Source of the DNA: Gautieria morchelliformis
Lineage: Eukaryota > Basidiomycota > Agaricomycetes > Gomphales > Gomphaceae
Assembly (NCBI GenBank): GCA_015179125.1
Contig: WHVA01000266.1
Coordinates: 62,001-126,000 of the forward strand
Reading direction: 5' to 3'
Length of the DNA: 64,000 nucleotides
The notes under the pieces were generated by a model. It was given only the letters and a program-made list of their open reading frames with translations. It was not told the DNA's origin and made no database searches. Positions within the stretch are counted from its first letter, which is position 1; each line of letters begins with the position of its first letter. The position numbers and the translations under genes are program-made. Shown one piece after another: positions 1 through 10,710 of this stretch.

Positions 1-1340
1 TCGCAAAGGCAAATTATCATATCCTTGACGAATCTGATGGTAGAGTGCGGTTACTTCATCCGCGAATATGCCAAAATCAAGGACTTCTGTATGTTGGACC
101 CATTGTGTCAGGTGGCCATGGTTAATGATCTTTGTTCAGGGAAAAGAACCGCGAAGAATATAGTCTCGGATGTCGACAGCAAGGTCACAGAATACCAGGA
201 ATCTTTCAATAAACTGAAGCTGGATTTAGAACAACATGCCGTGATTCATACTGAAATCACTGTACAACGTGTTGAAGTCACCGTACTACGTGTTATGGAA
301 GTCGTCGGCGACATCTGTGAGTTTTCTGACTTTGGGCCTTTCCTGAGGCTAATAGACCTTCCAACCGGCCGAGGAAGTTCTGCTTGATGACATGCTCTAC
401 ACAAAGGGAGCTGGTTGCAATCCTGAAAAGGGCTGTCTGCCGGGTACTCGCGGGAAAATTATTGAAGAGATCTGCAATTGGGCCAACCAGGATAGGGACG
501 ACACGCCCCGGATATTTGTATTGAACGACGTTGCGGGTGCCGGCAAATCTGCGATTGCGCATGAGGTCGCTTGACGATTTGAAGGGCTCAAACGTCTCAT
601 ATCGTCGTATTGTTTTGACCGCGCTCTTCAGGCAGAATGCTCCCCAAAATATGTGTTCAGCACAATTGCTCGTGGTCTAGCCGACCTGGATCGAGCATGC
701 AGAGCATCATTATTGAAAGTGGTTCGGGAGAAGCGAGACCTTCGGACCACATCCGCGCCTCATATGCAGTTCAACAGGTTCATTCTAGAACCCGCCCAGG
801 ACCTAACCACCGTTGGACCGACGGTGATCATTATTGATGCACTGGATGAGAGCGGAGACCAGAAATCTCGCAAGGATCTCTTGTCTGTCCTTGGTAACAA
901 AGCTGCAGAACTGCCGCCTAACTTCCGCGTTCTCCTCACCTCCCATGCCGAAGAAGACGTCCAGGGGGCCCTTCTCGGGAAGAAGCACGTGCTTTCCAAG
1001 TCCCTAAAGGGTATTGACCCGAACCCTGCCAGTGACGTCGCCCACTTTGTGAAAGATGAACTGGGTAACAACATTACTGCCCTCGAGTGCGAAAGGCCCA
1101 ACGATGTCTGGTGTCGATTATTAGTCGAGAAATCTGAAGGTCACTTTCAATGGGCGTCCACAGCTTGTCGATTTGTCCAAGGAGATGGGAAGGGTGGTCG
1201 GGATCCTGTTCAGCAACTGCAGACACTTTTGGTCAAGAACCTCCATGGAATGGATAACCTGTATCTCGGTATCGTCAAGCAGATATTTGGTAATGACAAT
1301 GAATTGACGGACGATGTCAAGGATCGCTTTTGCTTGGTGA
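1..1340 (+). pseudogene. NACHT/NLR-type STAND NTPase, broken and truncated
   Basis: This is the N-terminal part of a fungal NLR-like NACHT NTPase, a family linked to self/non-self recognition and cell death. Bases 25-387 encode a helical N-terminal region. The frame with the NACHT domain starts near 370: it has a Walker A-like GAGKSAIAHEVA (about 535-571), a Walker B VIIIDALDE (about 826-852) and an RVLLTSH segment. A TGA at 572-574 interrupts this frame just after Walker A, and the protein homology resumes directly after it (RFEGLKRL), so the stop is probably a CGA-to-TGA change. The junction near 387-392 also changes frame; a possible intron there (about 321-359) does not close in phase. 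The gene ends abruptly at 1340, where a copia LTR starts, and no continuation is seen beyond the element. The 5' end lies outside the window. It is probably non-functional. The family call is firm; any specific role is inference. Confidence 0.8.
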
Positions 1341-1720
1341 TGTTAGCAACTAGGGGCTATGGCAGGGAAGGTTCGGTAGAGTTCTTAGAAAGCTAGAATC
1401 AAATATACTCTCTCAGTGAATTTATTGTCACTGAGAGAGGAGTATTATTCTGTCTCAGAATGCATATACGTGCACCCGGCCCTTTAGCGCCCAAGGGCTC
1501 GCGCGTCGAAGTCATTTCAAACTCCGCTGGGTGCAGCCGCCTGCGAAAATAGAAATAACAGAATAAAATGGAGAGGTAAAGAGTGACTGGAAAATTTCGA
1601 AAATAAGCAGAGAAGTGGATGCATGGTACAAGAACAATGTGAGAAACAATTGGAAAAACCACACAATAAATTGAACATATTATGCTTGATTTTGGTGCAG
1701 GAGCATAAATGCACCCAACA
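1341..1720 (-). repeat. 3' LTR of the copia element (short form)
   Basis: 380 bp, bounded by TG at 1341 and CA at 1720 on the plus strand. It matches the other LTR copies at 5968, 12348 and 57504, but has one copy instead of two of a 25-bp repeat (CTCTCTCAGTGAATTTATTG...), together with loss of the roughly 84 bp between the copies. A stem-loop (arms 1408-1418 and 1429-1439) is kept. Confidence 0.92.
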
Positions 1721-1731
1721 CGCCCCCTCAA
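1721..1731 (-). other. Polypurine tract of the copia element
   Basis: Read on the minus strand, TTGAGGGGGCG lies directly before the TGTTGGG start of the 3' LTR. This is the expected place and composition for the plus-strand priming site of a copia element. Confidence 0.75.
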
Positions 1732-1733
1732 GC

Positions 1734-4700
1734 TTAATATATTCCAATTCTCTCGTTGAGGATTCTCACTCTAGGACTAGGAAGTCCTTTAGTGAGAAGA
1801 TCAGCTAGCATGTGTTCCGTTGGTAGGTACACAAGCTTAATTTCTTCATCTTCGACTATATCTCGGATGAAATATAATCTAATGTCGAAATGCTTGGTCC
1901 TCGTGTGTTGTTGAGTGCCATAGACAATGGCAATGGCTGATTGATTGTCTGAATAAAGTTTGATGGGACAATTCAGCGGTTGGAACACTTCAGAAATAAA
2001 GTGGCGCATCCATAAGGCTTCTTTGCTCGCATGAGTCAGGGCAACGAATTCGGCTTCAGTTGATGATAGGGCTACTATGGATTGTTTTTGACAACTCCAT
2101 GATACTGTCCCTCCCTCAATCTGAAAAATATAAGCCGAGTATGAGTGCCTGTGCTCTTGTGAAGCCCAATCCGCATCTGAATACCCAATGAGGCCATCTC
2201 GATTCTTCCCAAGTGTCAATTTGTAGTCCATCATGCCTTTTAGATATTTAAAGACACGTTTGACTGCATGCCAATGTGTTGACCTGGGTTTTCGAGGAAT
2301 TGAGAAAGTAATGACACTGCAAATGCAATGTCCGGTCGAGTGGCTACTGCTGCCCACATCAATGATCCTATCGCTTGTCTGTATGGAATTCTTGACATCT
2401 TTTGTTTGTCTTCGTCTGTGGAAGGGCATTGGTCCCTGGATAATTTAACGGCTGGGTCGAGAGGCGTAGAAAATGTTTTGGCATCATCCATATTGAATTT
2501 TTTGATGATTTTCTGGATGTATGCGGCTTGTGATATTGCAATCGATTTGTTATTCCAATCTCTTTCGATTTTGAGGTTCAAAAGCCAGTGAATCTCGCCT
2601 AGATCTTTCATACTGAAGATCTGGGCAAGGTCATGCTTTACCCCATCAAGGATTGGTTGACTCTCAGCTGTGATAGTAAGGTCGTCTACTGCCGTTGCAA
2701 TAATTGCATGCCTCTCGGTCCACGTCTGCAAAATACAGCTCCATCCGAAGCTGATTTAGTGAATCCTAACTTGAGAAATTCACTACTCAGACATTTGTAC
2801 CATTCCCTTCCAGACTGTTTGAGGCCGTAAAGTGCTTTCTTCAGCAGGAGGACATCATCTTTGTCTCCGGTCTCATATCCATACGGCTGTCCATGTAAAT
2901 AGGTTCTGGCAGTGTAGCATTCAAATACGCACTGTCCACATCCATTTGGTGAATAGGCCAGTTATTCCTGGCAGCAATGGCACATATAATCCGTAAGGAA
3001 GTCATCCGAGCAACAGGTGCATAGGTTTCATTGTAGTCGACTCCAAAACTTTGTGTAAAGCCTTGGGCGACCATCCTCGATCTAGGTGTAATGGTTCACC
3101 TTCTGGATTGCGTTTCCAGAGGAATACCCATCTATTTCTGACAATATTTCCCCAGGAGATGGTTTAACCACTTCCCATACACCTTTGTTGAGTAGCACCT
3201 TGTACTCTTTATCCATCGATGCTTTCCACATAGGATCATTTAAGGCTTCATCTGCATTGCTAGGCTCGGTCTGATTCAAATCCGGCAGCACCTATCTTTG
3301 TTTTGATCGGAGGTCGAAAGTGTACTGATGGCAAGGTTATAATCACTGATGCCGTCAGTTTCGGAGGATAAATCTTGTTCGAATAATTTGTCTTGATGGT
3401 CCTCAATGTCCTCGTAAGCTAGTGTAGTGATGTCTGCACCAGCATGTCTCTTAGTTGAGATCTTGTTACGGACCACTTGGGGCCGGCGCTCTGCTGCTGA
3501 CGGATCCTCTCGCTTCTCCTTTTGGAGCAGCTTCTTTAGGTCTGACATCAACAGTCTGACTGGGTTGCAGCTCTTCAAGATGTTCCTCTGGTTCATTATC
3601 ATCAATTTCCTCGATATTTGCCTCCTGCTGACTAAGCGACTAGGCATAGGTGCTGGCGCCGAAATGCCTGTATCACTTTTCTGGACGTAGGTAGCTGTGA
3701 CTCTTCAATAGAAATGATTGGAGCTTTGCCCCCCTTCATCTCTGAGTCAAATATAACATTCGCTCGACAGAAACCTTCTGAGAGTCAGGCCAGTAGATGC
3801 AGTGACCATGGCTCTGTCCAGAGATTCCTATCCACCGAGCTCTTTTGGCATGGGCTGCTAGTTTATTTCCCTCTTTGATTTAACGTAGACTTCAATTCCC
3901 CACACATGTATGTCCTTCAGGTTCGGTTTCTCGTGATGGATCATTTCAAAAGGGGTTTTGTCTGGCAAAGCTCTTGTGTGCGTCCTATTCCTAAGATAGT
4001 TGGCGTGCAAAATTGCATGGCCCCATAAAGTCTTAGGAAGACTTGATTCTAATAGCATGGCACGAGCTCTTTCAACTAGGTTCGGTTTAAACGTTCAGCA
4101 ACACCATTTGACTCTGGGGTGTCGTGTACGGTTAACCGATGCTTCGTGCCTTGCTTGGCTAAATGCTGTTCAAATTCGAGCTTGTGTATTCGCCCCCTCT
4201 GTCAGAAACAAGTGCTTTATATGCACATTCCTCTGTCGAAGCATCAAAGCCTCGTAGAGTTTGTATTTTGAGAATGCTTCCGATTTGTTTGCCATCAAAT
4301 AGATAACCGATTCCCTTGAGTAGTCGTCGATGAAAGACACATAATAGATTTCTTGTCAATTGTGGAGTGTCTCGCTGGTCCCCAGACATCAGAATAAATT
4401 CTGTCACCAATTTTGATGATCGGCTTCTGGGTTCTGAGGAAGTGATTTACGTGCAATCTTCGCTTGAATGCAGCATCGCAAACAACCTTGTCACCTTTTG
4501 AGCTCAATTCAATGCCTAATATCATGCCACGGTTGAGCAAATGCTGTAGGGACTTTTGTGAAATATGCCCCATTTTCTGATGTATCTCCATGGCTGATGC
4601 GCATATATGCGCTTCGGCACTTGTGTGTTGTAAGTCAAATCGATATAGCCATTCAGCTTCGGTGCTTGCATCAATATCCTGCCTTTACGATTGGATATTG

Positions 4701-5961
4701 TGCATTTCTGATCGGCTATTTGAGTGTTATAGCCTGCATCATCGCACTGGCCAATCGAGATCAGGGTAACAGCCATTTTGGGCACGTAGAACGTATCCTT
4801 CAATGTAATTTTCACAGTCTTATCTCCAACCTTATTAGATAGCACGAGTGAGCCTGAACCGAAGGCATCGAAAGTGCCTTTGTTGGCTGCACGAATTGTG
4901 CGCGGCTGTGAGAATGGACTGTAATCCCTCAATAAATTCTTGTGAGGGGTCATATGTGCGGTCGTTCCAGTGTTGAGGATGACAACAGTATCCAAGGATA
5001 GACTACTCAAATTGGAGCAGTCGAAATTGGTGAAAGCGGCTGGACTGCCACTCTCATCCTCCTCAGAAGACACTTCTTCGGCAACATTCGCCTTGGCTTT
5101 GCCCTTCTTATTTTTGGCTTTAGCTCTCTTCTTCTGACATGGCCCCTGGCCTTCTTTACCACCTCCTTTAGCCCAGCAACTCTCGATAGCATGTCCAGGC
5201 TTGTGGCAATTAGTGCATGTATGCACCTTCGGGTCTTTCCGGCCCTTCTGCCCTTTCGTAGATGAACCAATAAATGCCTGCTCTTCTTGTGAAATATTAA
5301 GGGTCTTTCTCCTGTCATATTGAGCCTTTAGTACTCTGATAATATCATCAGGCACTAAGGGCATTCCACATTCTTCGAGCGACGTGGTAAGGGCATTCAT
5401 AACTGCCTCATAGGAGGGTGGAAGTGACACAAGGATGATATCCGTGAACTCTCCTTCAGAAATTCTGGCTCCCATCTCATTAAGACGAGCATAGAGGTCT
5501 TGGGCCTTGTCCAAGTGATCTCTCAAGTCTCCATCCTCAGGACACCTCATACTGCGAAGCTGTCTCTGTAGGTTGGTGAGGACCATCTTGGGCTTTTTGG
5601 TCATCTCATTGACCAATGCATCCCAGACTTCTTTTGCTGTATGCCTCTTCTGTAGCATCAGAGCTAGTGACTCTGACACTGAGACGATTATTTGGGTTTT
5701 GGCCTGTCCTTCTCTGGCAAGATACTTCTCCAGCTTCTCCTTGGCCTTCTCAATCTGAGTTTCCTCAGCTTCTGTAAGAATATGACCTGGGGGCATGACT
5801 GGAGGATCAGGAGGTCGAATGGCTCTCCCTTCTATATGCCTGAGTAGATTTTTGGACTCAAAATAACTTGTGAGAGAAGCTCGCCACAGAGGCCAATTAC
5901 TTCCATCTGTTGCAAGCTTCTCCACACCCAAAAGCTTCTGCGAAGTGTCTGCGGGGCCCAT
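1734..5961 (-). pseudogene. Copia gag-pol polyprotein, frameshifted
   Basis: The likely start is the ATG at 5961 (MGPADTSQ). Gag is open to about 4522 and carries the zinc knuckle CTNCHKPGHAIESC. The protease motif reads VILNTGTTAHMT, where Asn replaces the catalytic Asp expected in D-S/T-G. After this the frame breaks repeatedly: the GAG-pre-integrase region (IHQKMGHIS, about 4590), the integrase core (SDRGGEYTS, about 4190-4215), the RT start (GVDYNETYAPVARM, about 3000-3045), the RT active region (AVDDLTITAES, about 2670-2700) and RNase H (GYSDADWAS and SSTEAEFVAL, about 2000-2190; DNQSAIAI near 1940). Domain order is that of Ty1/copia. Frame breaks near 4520-4590, 4060-4160, 3290-3860 and 2730-2840 and the lost protease Asp mean it cannot be active. 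Confidence 0.9.
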
Positions 5962-5967
5962 AACCCT
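5953..5967 (-). other. Copia primer-binding site, internal tRNA-iMet type
   Basis: Directly inside the 5' LTR, the minus strand reads AGGGTTATGGGCCCC. Its complement contains CATAACCC, the anticodon-loop region of initiator methionine tRNA. This is the PBS layout known for Drosophila copia, which is primed by a half tRNA-iMet fragment rather than the tRNA 3' end. The ATG inside the PBS is the likely gag start. Confidence 0.75.
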
Positions 5968-6455
5968 TGTTAGCAACTGTGGGTTATGGCAGGGAAGGTT
6001 TGGTAGAGTTCTTAGAAAGCTAGAATCAAATACACTCTCTCAGTGAATTTATTGTCACTATTATATTGATACAATACCTAGAATCAAATACACTACATGA
6101 TTTTCAGTCAACATGCTATGTAAATATGAAAGATACTACTCGCCTCTCTCAGTGAATTTATTGTCACTGGGAGAGGAGTATTATTCTGTCTCAGAATGCA
6201 TATACGTGCACCTGGCCCTTTAGCGCCCAAGGGCTTGCGCGTCGAAGTCATTTTAAACTCCGCTGGGTGCAGCCGCCTGTGAAAATAGAGATAACAAAAT
6301 GAAATAGAGAGGTAGAGAGTGACTGGAAATTTTCGAAAATAATCAGAGAGGTGAATGCATGGTACAAGAACAATGTGAGAAGAGATTGAAACACCATACA
6401 ATAAATCGAACATATTATGCTTGATTTTGGTGCAGGAGCATAAATGCACCCAACA
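5968..6455 (-). repeat. 5' LTR of the copia element
   Basis: 488 bp, TG (5968) to CA (6455) on the plus strand. It contains two direct copies of a 25-bp repeat (6035-6059 and 6144-6168). The second copy forms the left arm of a stem-loop whose right arm ends near 6176. Confidence 0.93.
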
Positions 6456-7336
6456 ATACATACATAGGTTATTTACGCCATTAGCCATGCAGCCCCATAC
6501 CACATGATGCAGCAACACAGACCACTGCAGCAACCCAGGCACACGCACCCCACACGTGACGCAGACATAGGACAGGACGTGGATGGACCATGACAGACCG
6601 CCAACCACACAGTCTGCATCATGGTCCCTCATGTTGGCGCACATAGGCGCATAGGCTGCAGCCACAAGTGGGGTGTGCATGAGTGCATCAGTCTCAGACA
6701 TGCAGAGACCAACACGCACATCCGTGCAGTTAGCTCGGTGCTGTGCTGCACCCCTATCCCAGCCTGGACGGATGTGCACGATCCATGGTGTGTGCACGCT
6801 GCACGAGTGGATGTCAGCGCAGTCATCTCGCCTCAACAAACCCAAATGCACCATGTGGTGCGTGCAGCACGTTCAGACCCATGCCAGCAGCAGGCAGTGT
6901 CACATACATGTGTGTAAAAACAAGACACCTTCACTGCTGGTGTAGGCACATGCCAGCAGCGACATGATTATCATGACCACCGCTATGAAAACGCTCGGTC
7001 CATGCCACCGCTGTGAATCTGAATCACGCTGCCCCAACACACCACTCTAGTCATGTTGAGCTCCGCATCGACTCGCCAGACTGCGATGCAGACAAATGAT
7101 GACACAACAGACACCCGCAAGATGTGCATGCGGAGTCAAGAGGTCGCAACCCATGAGCAGGCTCACAAAAATGAGACACGGACAAATCCGTGAGACAGCA
7201 GCACAGACAGATTCCTCACCGTTACCCATGCAGCAACACAGACCGCTGCAGCAACCCAGGCACTCACACCCCACACACGACACAGATACATGGGACAGGA
7301 CGTGGACGGACGCAGCGAGACAGAGTGAGACACACA
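6456..7336. repeat. GC-rich non-coding stretch with a repeated segment
   Basis: I see no convincing gene here. A segment of about 90-100 bp (about 6500-6590) recurs in direct orientation at about 7225-7312, sharing GCAGCAACACAGACC and GCAGCAACCCAGGCAC with a few changes between copies. The open frames are Cys/His-rich and look like by-products of base composition. Confidence 0.6.
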
Positions 7337-7763
7337 TGTTGGGTGCATTTATGCTCCTGCACCAAAATCAAGCCAAATAAATTCCACCATTTGTATTTCC
7401 TTCCAATTTCTTGTGAGATTGTTCTACTATGATCACTTGATTTTTCAGAATTTTTCCTAATTTTTCTACCAAAGATTTATACTTCTATTTCGATTTGTTT
7501 TTCTTCTTTTCACCACCGGCACCCTTACGTAATCATTTCGATGCGCGCTGCCATGGGCGCTAAAGGGCCGGGTGGTAGTATATGCACAGTGAGACAGATT
7601 TTCCCCCTCTCTCAGTGACAACCAATTTCACTGAGAGAGGCAAGTAAATCAGTCTTATTCTCCTTCGATTTATTGACCCAGAAATCCTGTAGTTAATTGA
7701 TTTCTAGTCTATTCTTTTGAGCGCCAAGTCCAGTCCTACTGCCTATAATTCCTGTCCTCTACA
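7337..7763 (+). repeat. Solo LTR, diverged copia subfamily
   Basis: 427 bp. It starts TGTTGGGTGCATTTATGCTC and ends CTCTACA, flanked by the direct repeat ACACA (7332-7336 and 7764-7768), so it is a solo LTR with a 5-bp target-site duplication. The first 40 bases match the reverse complement of the 488-bp LTR family nearly exactly; the rest is strongly diverged except for a GGGCGCTAAAGGGCCGGG block and a CCTCTCTCAGTGA stem-loop (7606-7640). Confidence 0.85.
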
Positions 7764-7789
7764 ACACATGCCAATTTGAGAGAACGTGA

Positions 7790-8252
7790 TGCAGACAGCT
7801 TGTGCTGCAATGAGGAGCTGGCAAGCGACCAAGTGACCCCGCAGATGGTCGACAGTGCGGCCCAGCCTCACAGCAGCTCCTCACATGACTCCATGACGAC
7901 AGACCACCACAGCAAGCCAGGCAATACACCCCATGCGTGATAGCAGGCTGAGACAAAGAACTGGGAAGCAACTAGGCAGAGGGTCCAAAATGCGACCCAG
8001 CCCTATGCGGCTCCACGACAAGCATGCCTGGTTCCTGTGATGCATAGACACAGGAACCAGGAAGCAACCACACAGAGGGACAAAATGCGGCCCAGCCCCA
8101 CGTGGCTCCACGATGAGTACACATGTGCACAGCACACACGACCAGTGAGGTGATGCGCAGACACAGGAACCAGGAAGCGACCATGCAGAAGGACAAAAAT
8201 GTGGCCCAGCCCCAAACGGCTCCACAACCAGTGAGGTGATGCGTGGACATGT
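7790..8252. repeat. Degenerate minisatellite, unit about 105-120 bp
   Basis: At least three tandem units (about 7950-8037, 8039-8147 and 8148-8252), plus a weaker one at about 7800-7870. They share ACACAGGAACCAGGAAGC, GGACAAAATGCGGCCCAG and GGCTCCAC. Open frames across it on the minus strand follow the repeat and are not regarded as genes. Confidence 0.75.
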
Positions 8253-8533
8253 ACAAACATGGGGGGAACACGTGGCAGGACCTGCATTCTTTTATATCTT
8301 TCCCCTTGCATAAAACATAGAATAATTATATATCCATCACAATGTAGAGTATGGTGTAGGGTGTTACAGCAGGTATTGACGAATCATGGTCTATACGCAC
8401 TGCAATCAGTGGCATTGGAAAGAAGGGCATTGGCAGCCATAACTGCCGAGGACTTGCAAAATTTTATGCACCAGTTTTCCAATTTTCAAAATCATCCAGA
8501 CTGTACCACCTATTCCCACTCAGGCTCTCATCC
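8253..8533. other. Non-coding stretch before the cysteine-cluster remnant
   Basis: This may be the upstream region of the next gene remnant. A 92-codon frame (8259-8537) is present, but I see no family signature in it. Confidence 0.4.
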
Positions 8534-9840
8534 TTGAGCATGCCACCCAAGCCTGTTTGTGAATATGGAGGGTGCGACTGTCTGAAGTTTGAACAACAAG
8601 CAGACCAAGACCCTAACAAGCCATTTTGCTGCCAGGACTGTGACCATGTCCAGAACTGGCACACCTCAGCAGACACACCTCAGGATCACACTGAGAGCAG
8701 AACCAAGCAGAAGGTCGGCAAGATAATGGAGAGATACAGTGCAGAGATTGCTTCGCTGCACCAGAAGCCAGGGTCTAAAGCATCCATAGCAGATGCCAAG
8801 GTGAAATGCTTTGCAGTGCTGAAGAAGGCTAGCAATGATGAAAATCACAAAAAGTACACTGAAAAAAAGAAGGCCAAAGTGAGTTCTCTATTGATACTGA
8901 CTCTGACAATAAGCAGTGACTTACATGCACCAGAACCATAAATCTAAGGCCAAGGCTGCAGACAAAGCAACGGGTAAAGCAGTTGGGACCATGGTGGACA
9001 TTTGGGGCATAATGATGCTTCCAGAAGGCCTCACTGTCAGTAACATCATAGGAGTTCATGTGCCAGTATTGACCCTGGCCGGCAGGCACAAGGTGACCTT
9101 CGTCGAAGCTCTAAGCCTGAAGGAGATCGGGAAGGAGATCTTGAGTCCTATGGTCTTGTTGTATTTGGGAACAAGGGAGAGTTGAAATTCTTTCAAGAAT
9201 GGAGTAACCTACATAGTGATCAATGGTTGCGAGAGCACCTACCGGAACCATTCATCTATCTGGACACAAAGTACCCAGCACCTGGGGAACAGCATCACTG
9301 GTGGCTCTTGAAACCATCACACAACAACTGCAGTTGCACAGGAATATTGCAGGTGGATATGACTTCAACAAAGCTAAAGGACGTCAAGGAAGAGCCTGGT
9401 TAGATTGCAAGATTTATATCGGTAAGTAACAGATATCCAATCAGGTGACATGGAGGTGGTTAGACTCACCCACGGCACTGAATTATCCCCACACCGCATC
9501 CCAATGCATGTGTACACAAATCACTGGGTATCAGATTCCAAGGGATCAGATTTTGAGGAAGAATCTGTCAGAGCAATAACAAAATCTGAAGGTGATGGAT
9601 TTCTGTCGGTCAATTTAAAACATTAACAGGACGGCTGATAAGTGACTCGGTAGCTTCTCGACATTCATCTTGCATTGCCAAGCGTTCACGTTCAGCTAGT
9701 AAGTAGAATTCATATTTACTGGCTTTGGCACTTAATGATGTTGCTCAGGTGAAGCGGAGGACAGCTTTTATACTATGGTGACTCCTGACAGTGTTGCAAA
9801 TAATGCCAAGAAGACTAGAATAGATAAGTCACCAGGTAAG
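8534..9840 (+). pseudogene. Cysteine-cluster hypothetical gene, frameshifted
   Basis: Function unknown. The first exon (8534-8878) has a Cys cluster, CEYGGCDCLKF followed by CCQDCDHVQNWH, that could bind zinc. It joins in phase across a 55-nt GT-AG intron (8879-8933) to an exon beginning NHKSKAKAADK. The homologous-looking frame then shifts near 9150 (to KGELKFFQEWSNLHSDQW) and again near 9300-9340 (to GGYDFNKAKGRQGRAWLD). Further short exon-like pieces with GT and AG ends run to about 9840. Two frame breaks suggest a pseudogene. It resembles multi-copy hypothetical proteins of Agaricomycetes as far as I recall, but I cannot name a domain. Confidence 0.5.
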
Positions 9841-9993
9841 CACTCGACATGCTGTTTGCATGAGATGTGGATCTACCTCCTAGAACAACAGTAGCTGAAT
9901 CGGACAGCAAAGTTTTTGCAATTAGTTCTGACAGTGTTTTGGAATCCACTCTCCCATGGAAAGAGTATGGTGCACCTGTTTGTCTATATGGCA

Positions 9994-10694
9994 GTCGAAA
10001 TGCACAAAAATTAGGCCACACCTGCGCCCAAGTCAAAAAATCCTGATCGTGCACGGTTGCATTTTGCATGCGCGTGATACACTGCAACTTGTTCCCATGC
10101 GTGGTGGTGCCTGACACAGACACAAGACCTTGCCGCCTCATAATTAATGATTTGCTAGCCTTTGCACATGGAATTTTTTTTTTTTTTGGCTAGAATGATG
10201 GATGTGACCTTTACAAATGATTCTAAGAAGATTTTCTGGCCCTACATAAGATTCTGGTCATCCTTGATTTTCACCTTTCGAGTCACCGATTGCATGTAAC
10301 TCCGAAAGATGAGTAACCCTTTCCCACGCTGAGTTTCGGTGAACTCCGGTGGTCATGTGATGCGTCTACAACCACCCATGCTTTGTAAGTATTTCCCAGG
10401 CTGAGTTACAGTGAAAGCCGAATGTAAGTCCAACAGAACTCAGCCTGGGAAATGCTTACACAGCATGGGTGGTTGTACATGCATCACATGACCACCGGAG
10501 TTCACCGAAACTCAGCGTGGGAAGATTACTCATCTTTCATTATTTATGAGGTAGCAAGGTCGTGTGTCTGTGTCAGGCACCACCATGTGCGGGAACAAGT
10601 TGCAGTGTATCGCGCATGCACACAAAATGCAACCACATGTGATCAGGATTTTTCAACTTGGGCACAGGCACGGCCTAATTTTTGTGCATTTCAA
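9994..10694. repeat. Large foldback (inverted repeat) element
   Basis: The inner arms 10321-10407 and 10438-10524 are nearly perfect reverse complements around a loop of about 30 bases; they carry the CCACCGGAGTTCACCGAAAC sequence. The pairing resumes in the outer arms, about 9994-10145 with about 10545-10694. The left arm has about 158 extra bases (10148-10305), including a run of 14 T. I see no coding capacity. Its right edge lies next to the truncated gypsy integrase at about 10711. Confidence 0.85.
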
Positions 10695-10710
10695 CCACCA
10701 TGTGAAGACT

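Larger units (their letters stand above)
1341..6455 (-). mobile_element. Ty1/copia LTR retrotransposon, degraded, both LTRs present
   Basis: This element lies on the minus strand. The upstream (5') LTR is 5968-6455 and the downstream (3') LTR is 1341-1720; both run TGTTGGG...GCTAACA when read on the minus strand. The internal part encodes gag, protease, integrase, reverse transcriptase and RNase H in copia order (integrase before RT). A primer-binding site abuts the 5' LTR and a G-rich polypurine tract abuts the 3' LTR. The 3' LTR is about 109 bp shorter than the 5' LTR. The 5-bp flanks differ (GGTGA on the left, ATACA on the right), so there is no target-site duplication; this suggests recombination between elements or loss of flanking DNA. 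Frame breaks through integrase and RT make it inactive. Confidence 0.92.

Noticed and set aside
7790..8252. CRISPR-like array
   Set aside because: Units are long, degenerate and have no unique spacers; this is a minisatellite in a eukaryotic context.
7972..8311. Minus-strand Cys/Trp-rich protein frames of about 100 codons
   Set aside because: They follow the minisatellite units in three frames at once and have no start or splice support.
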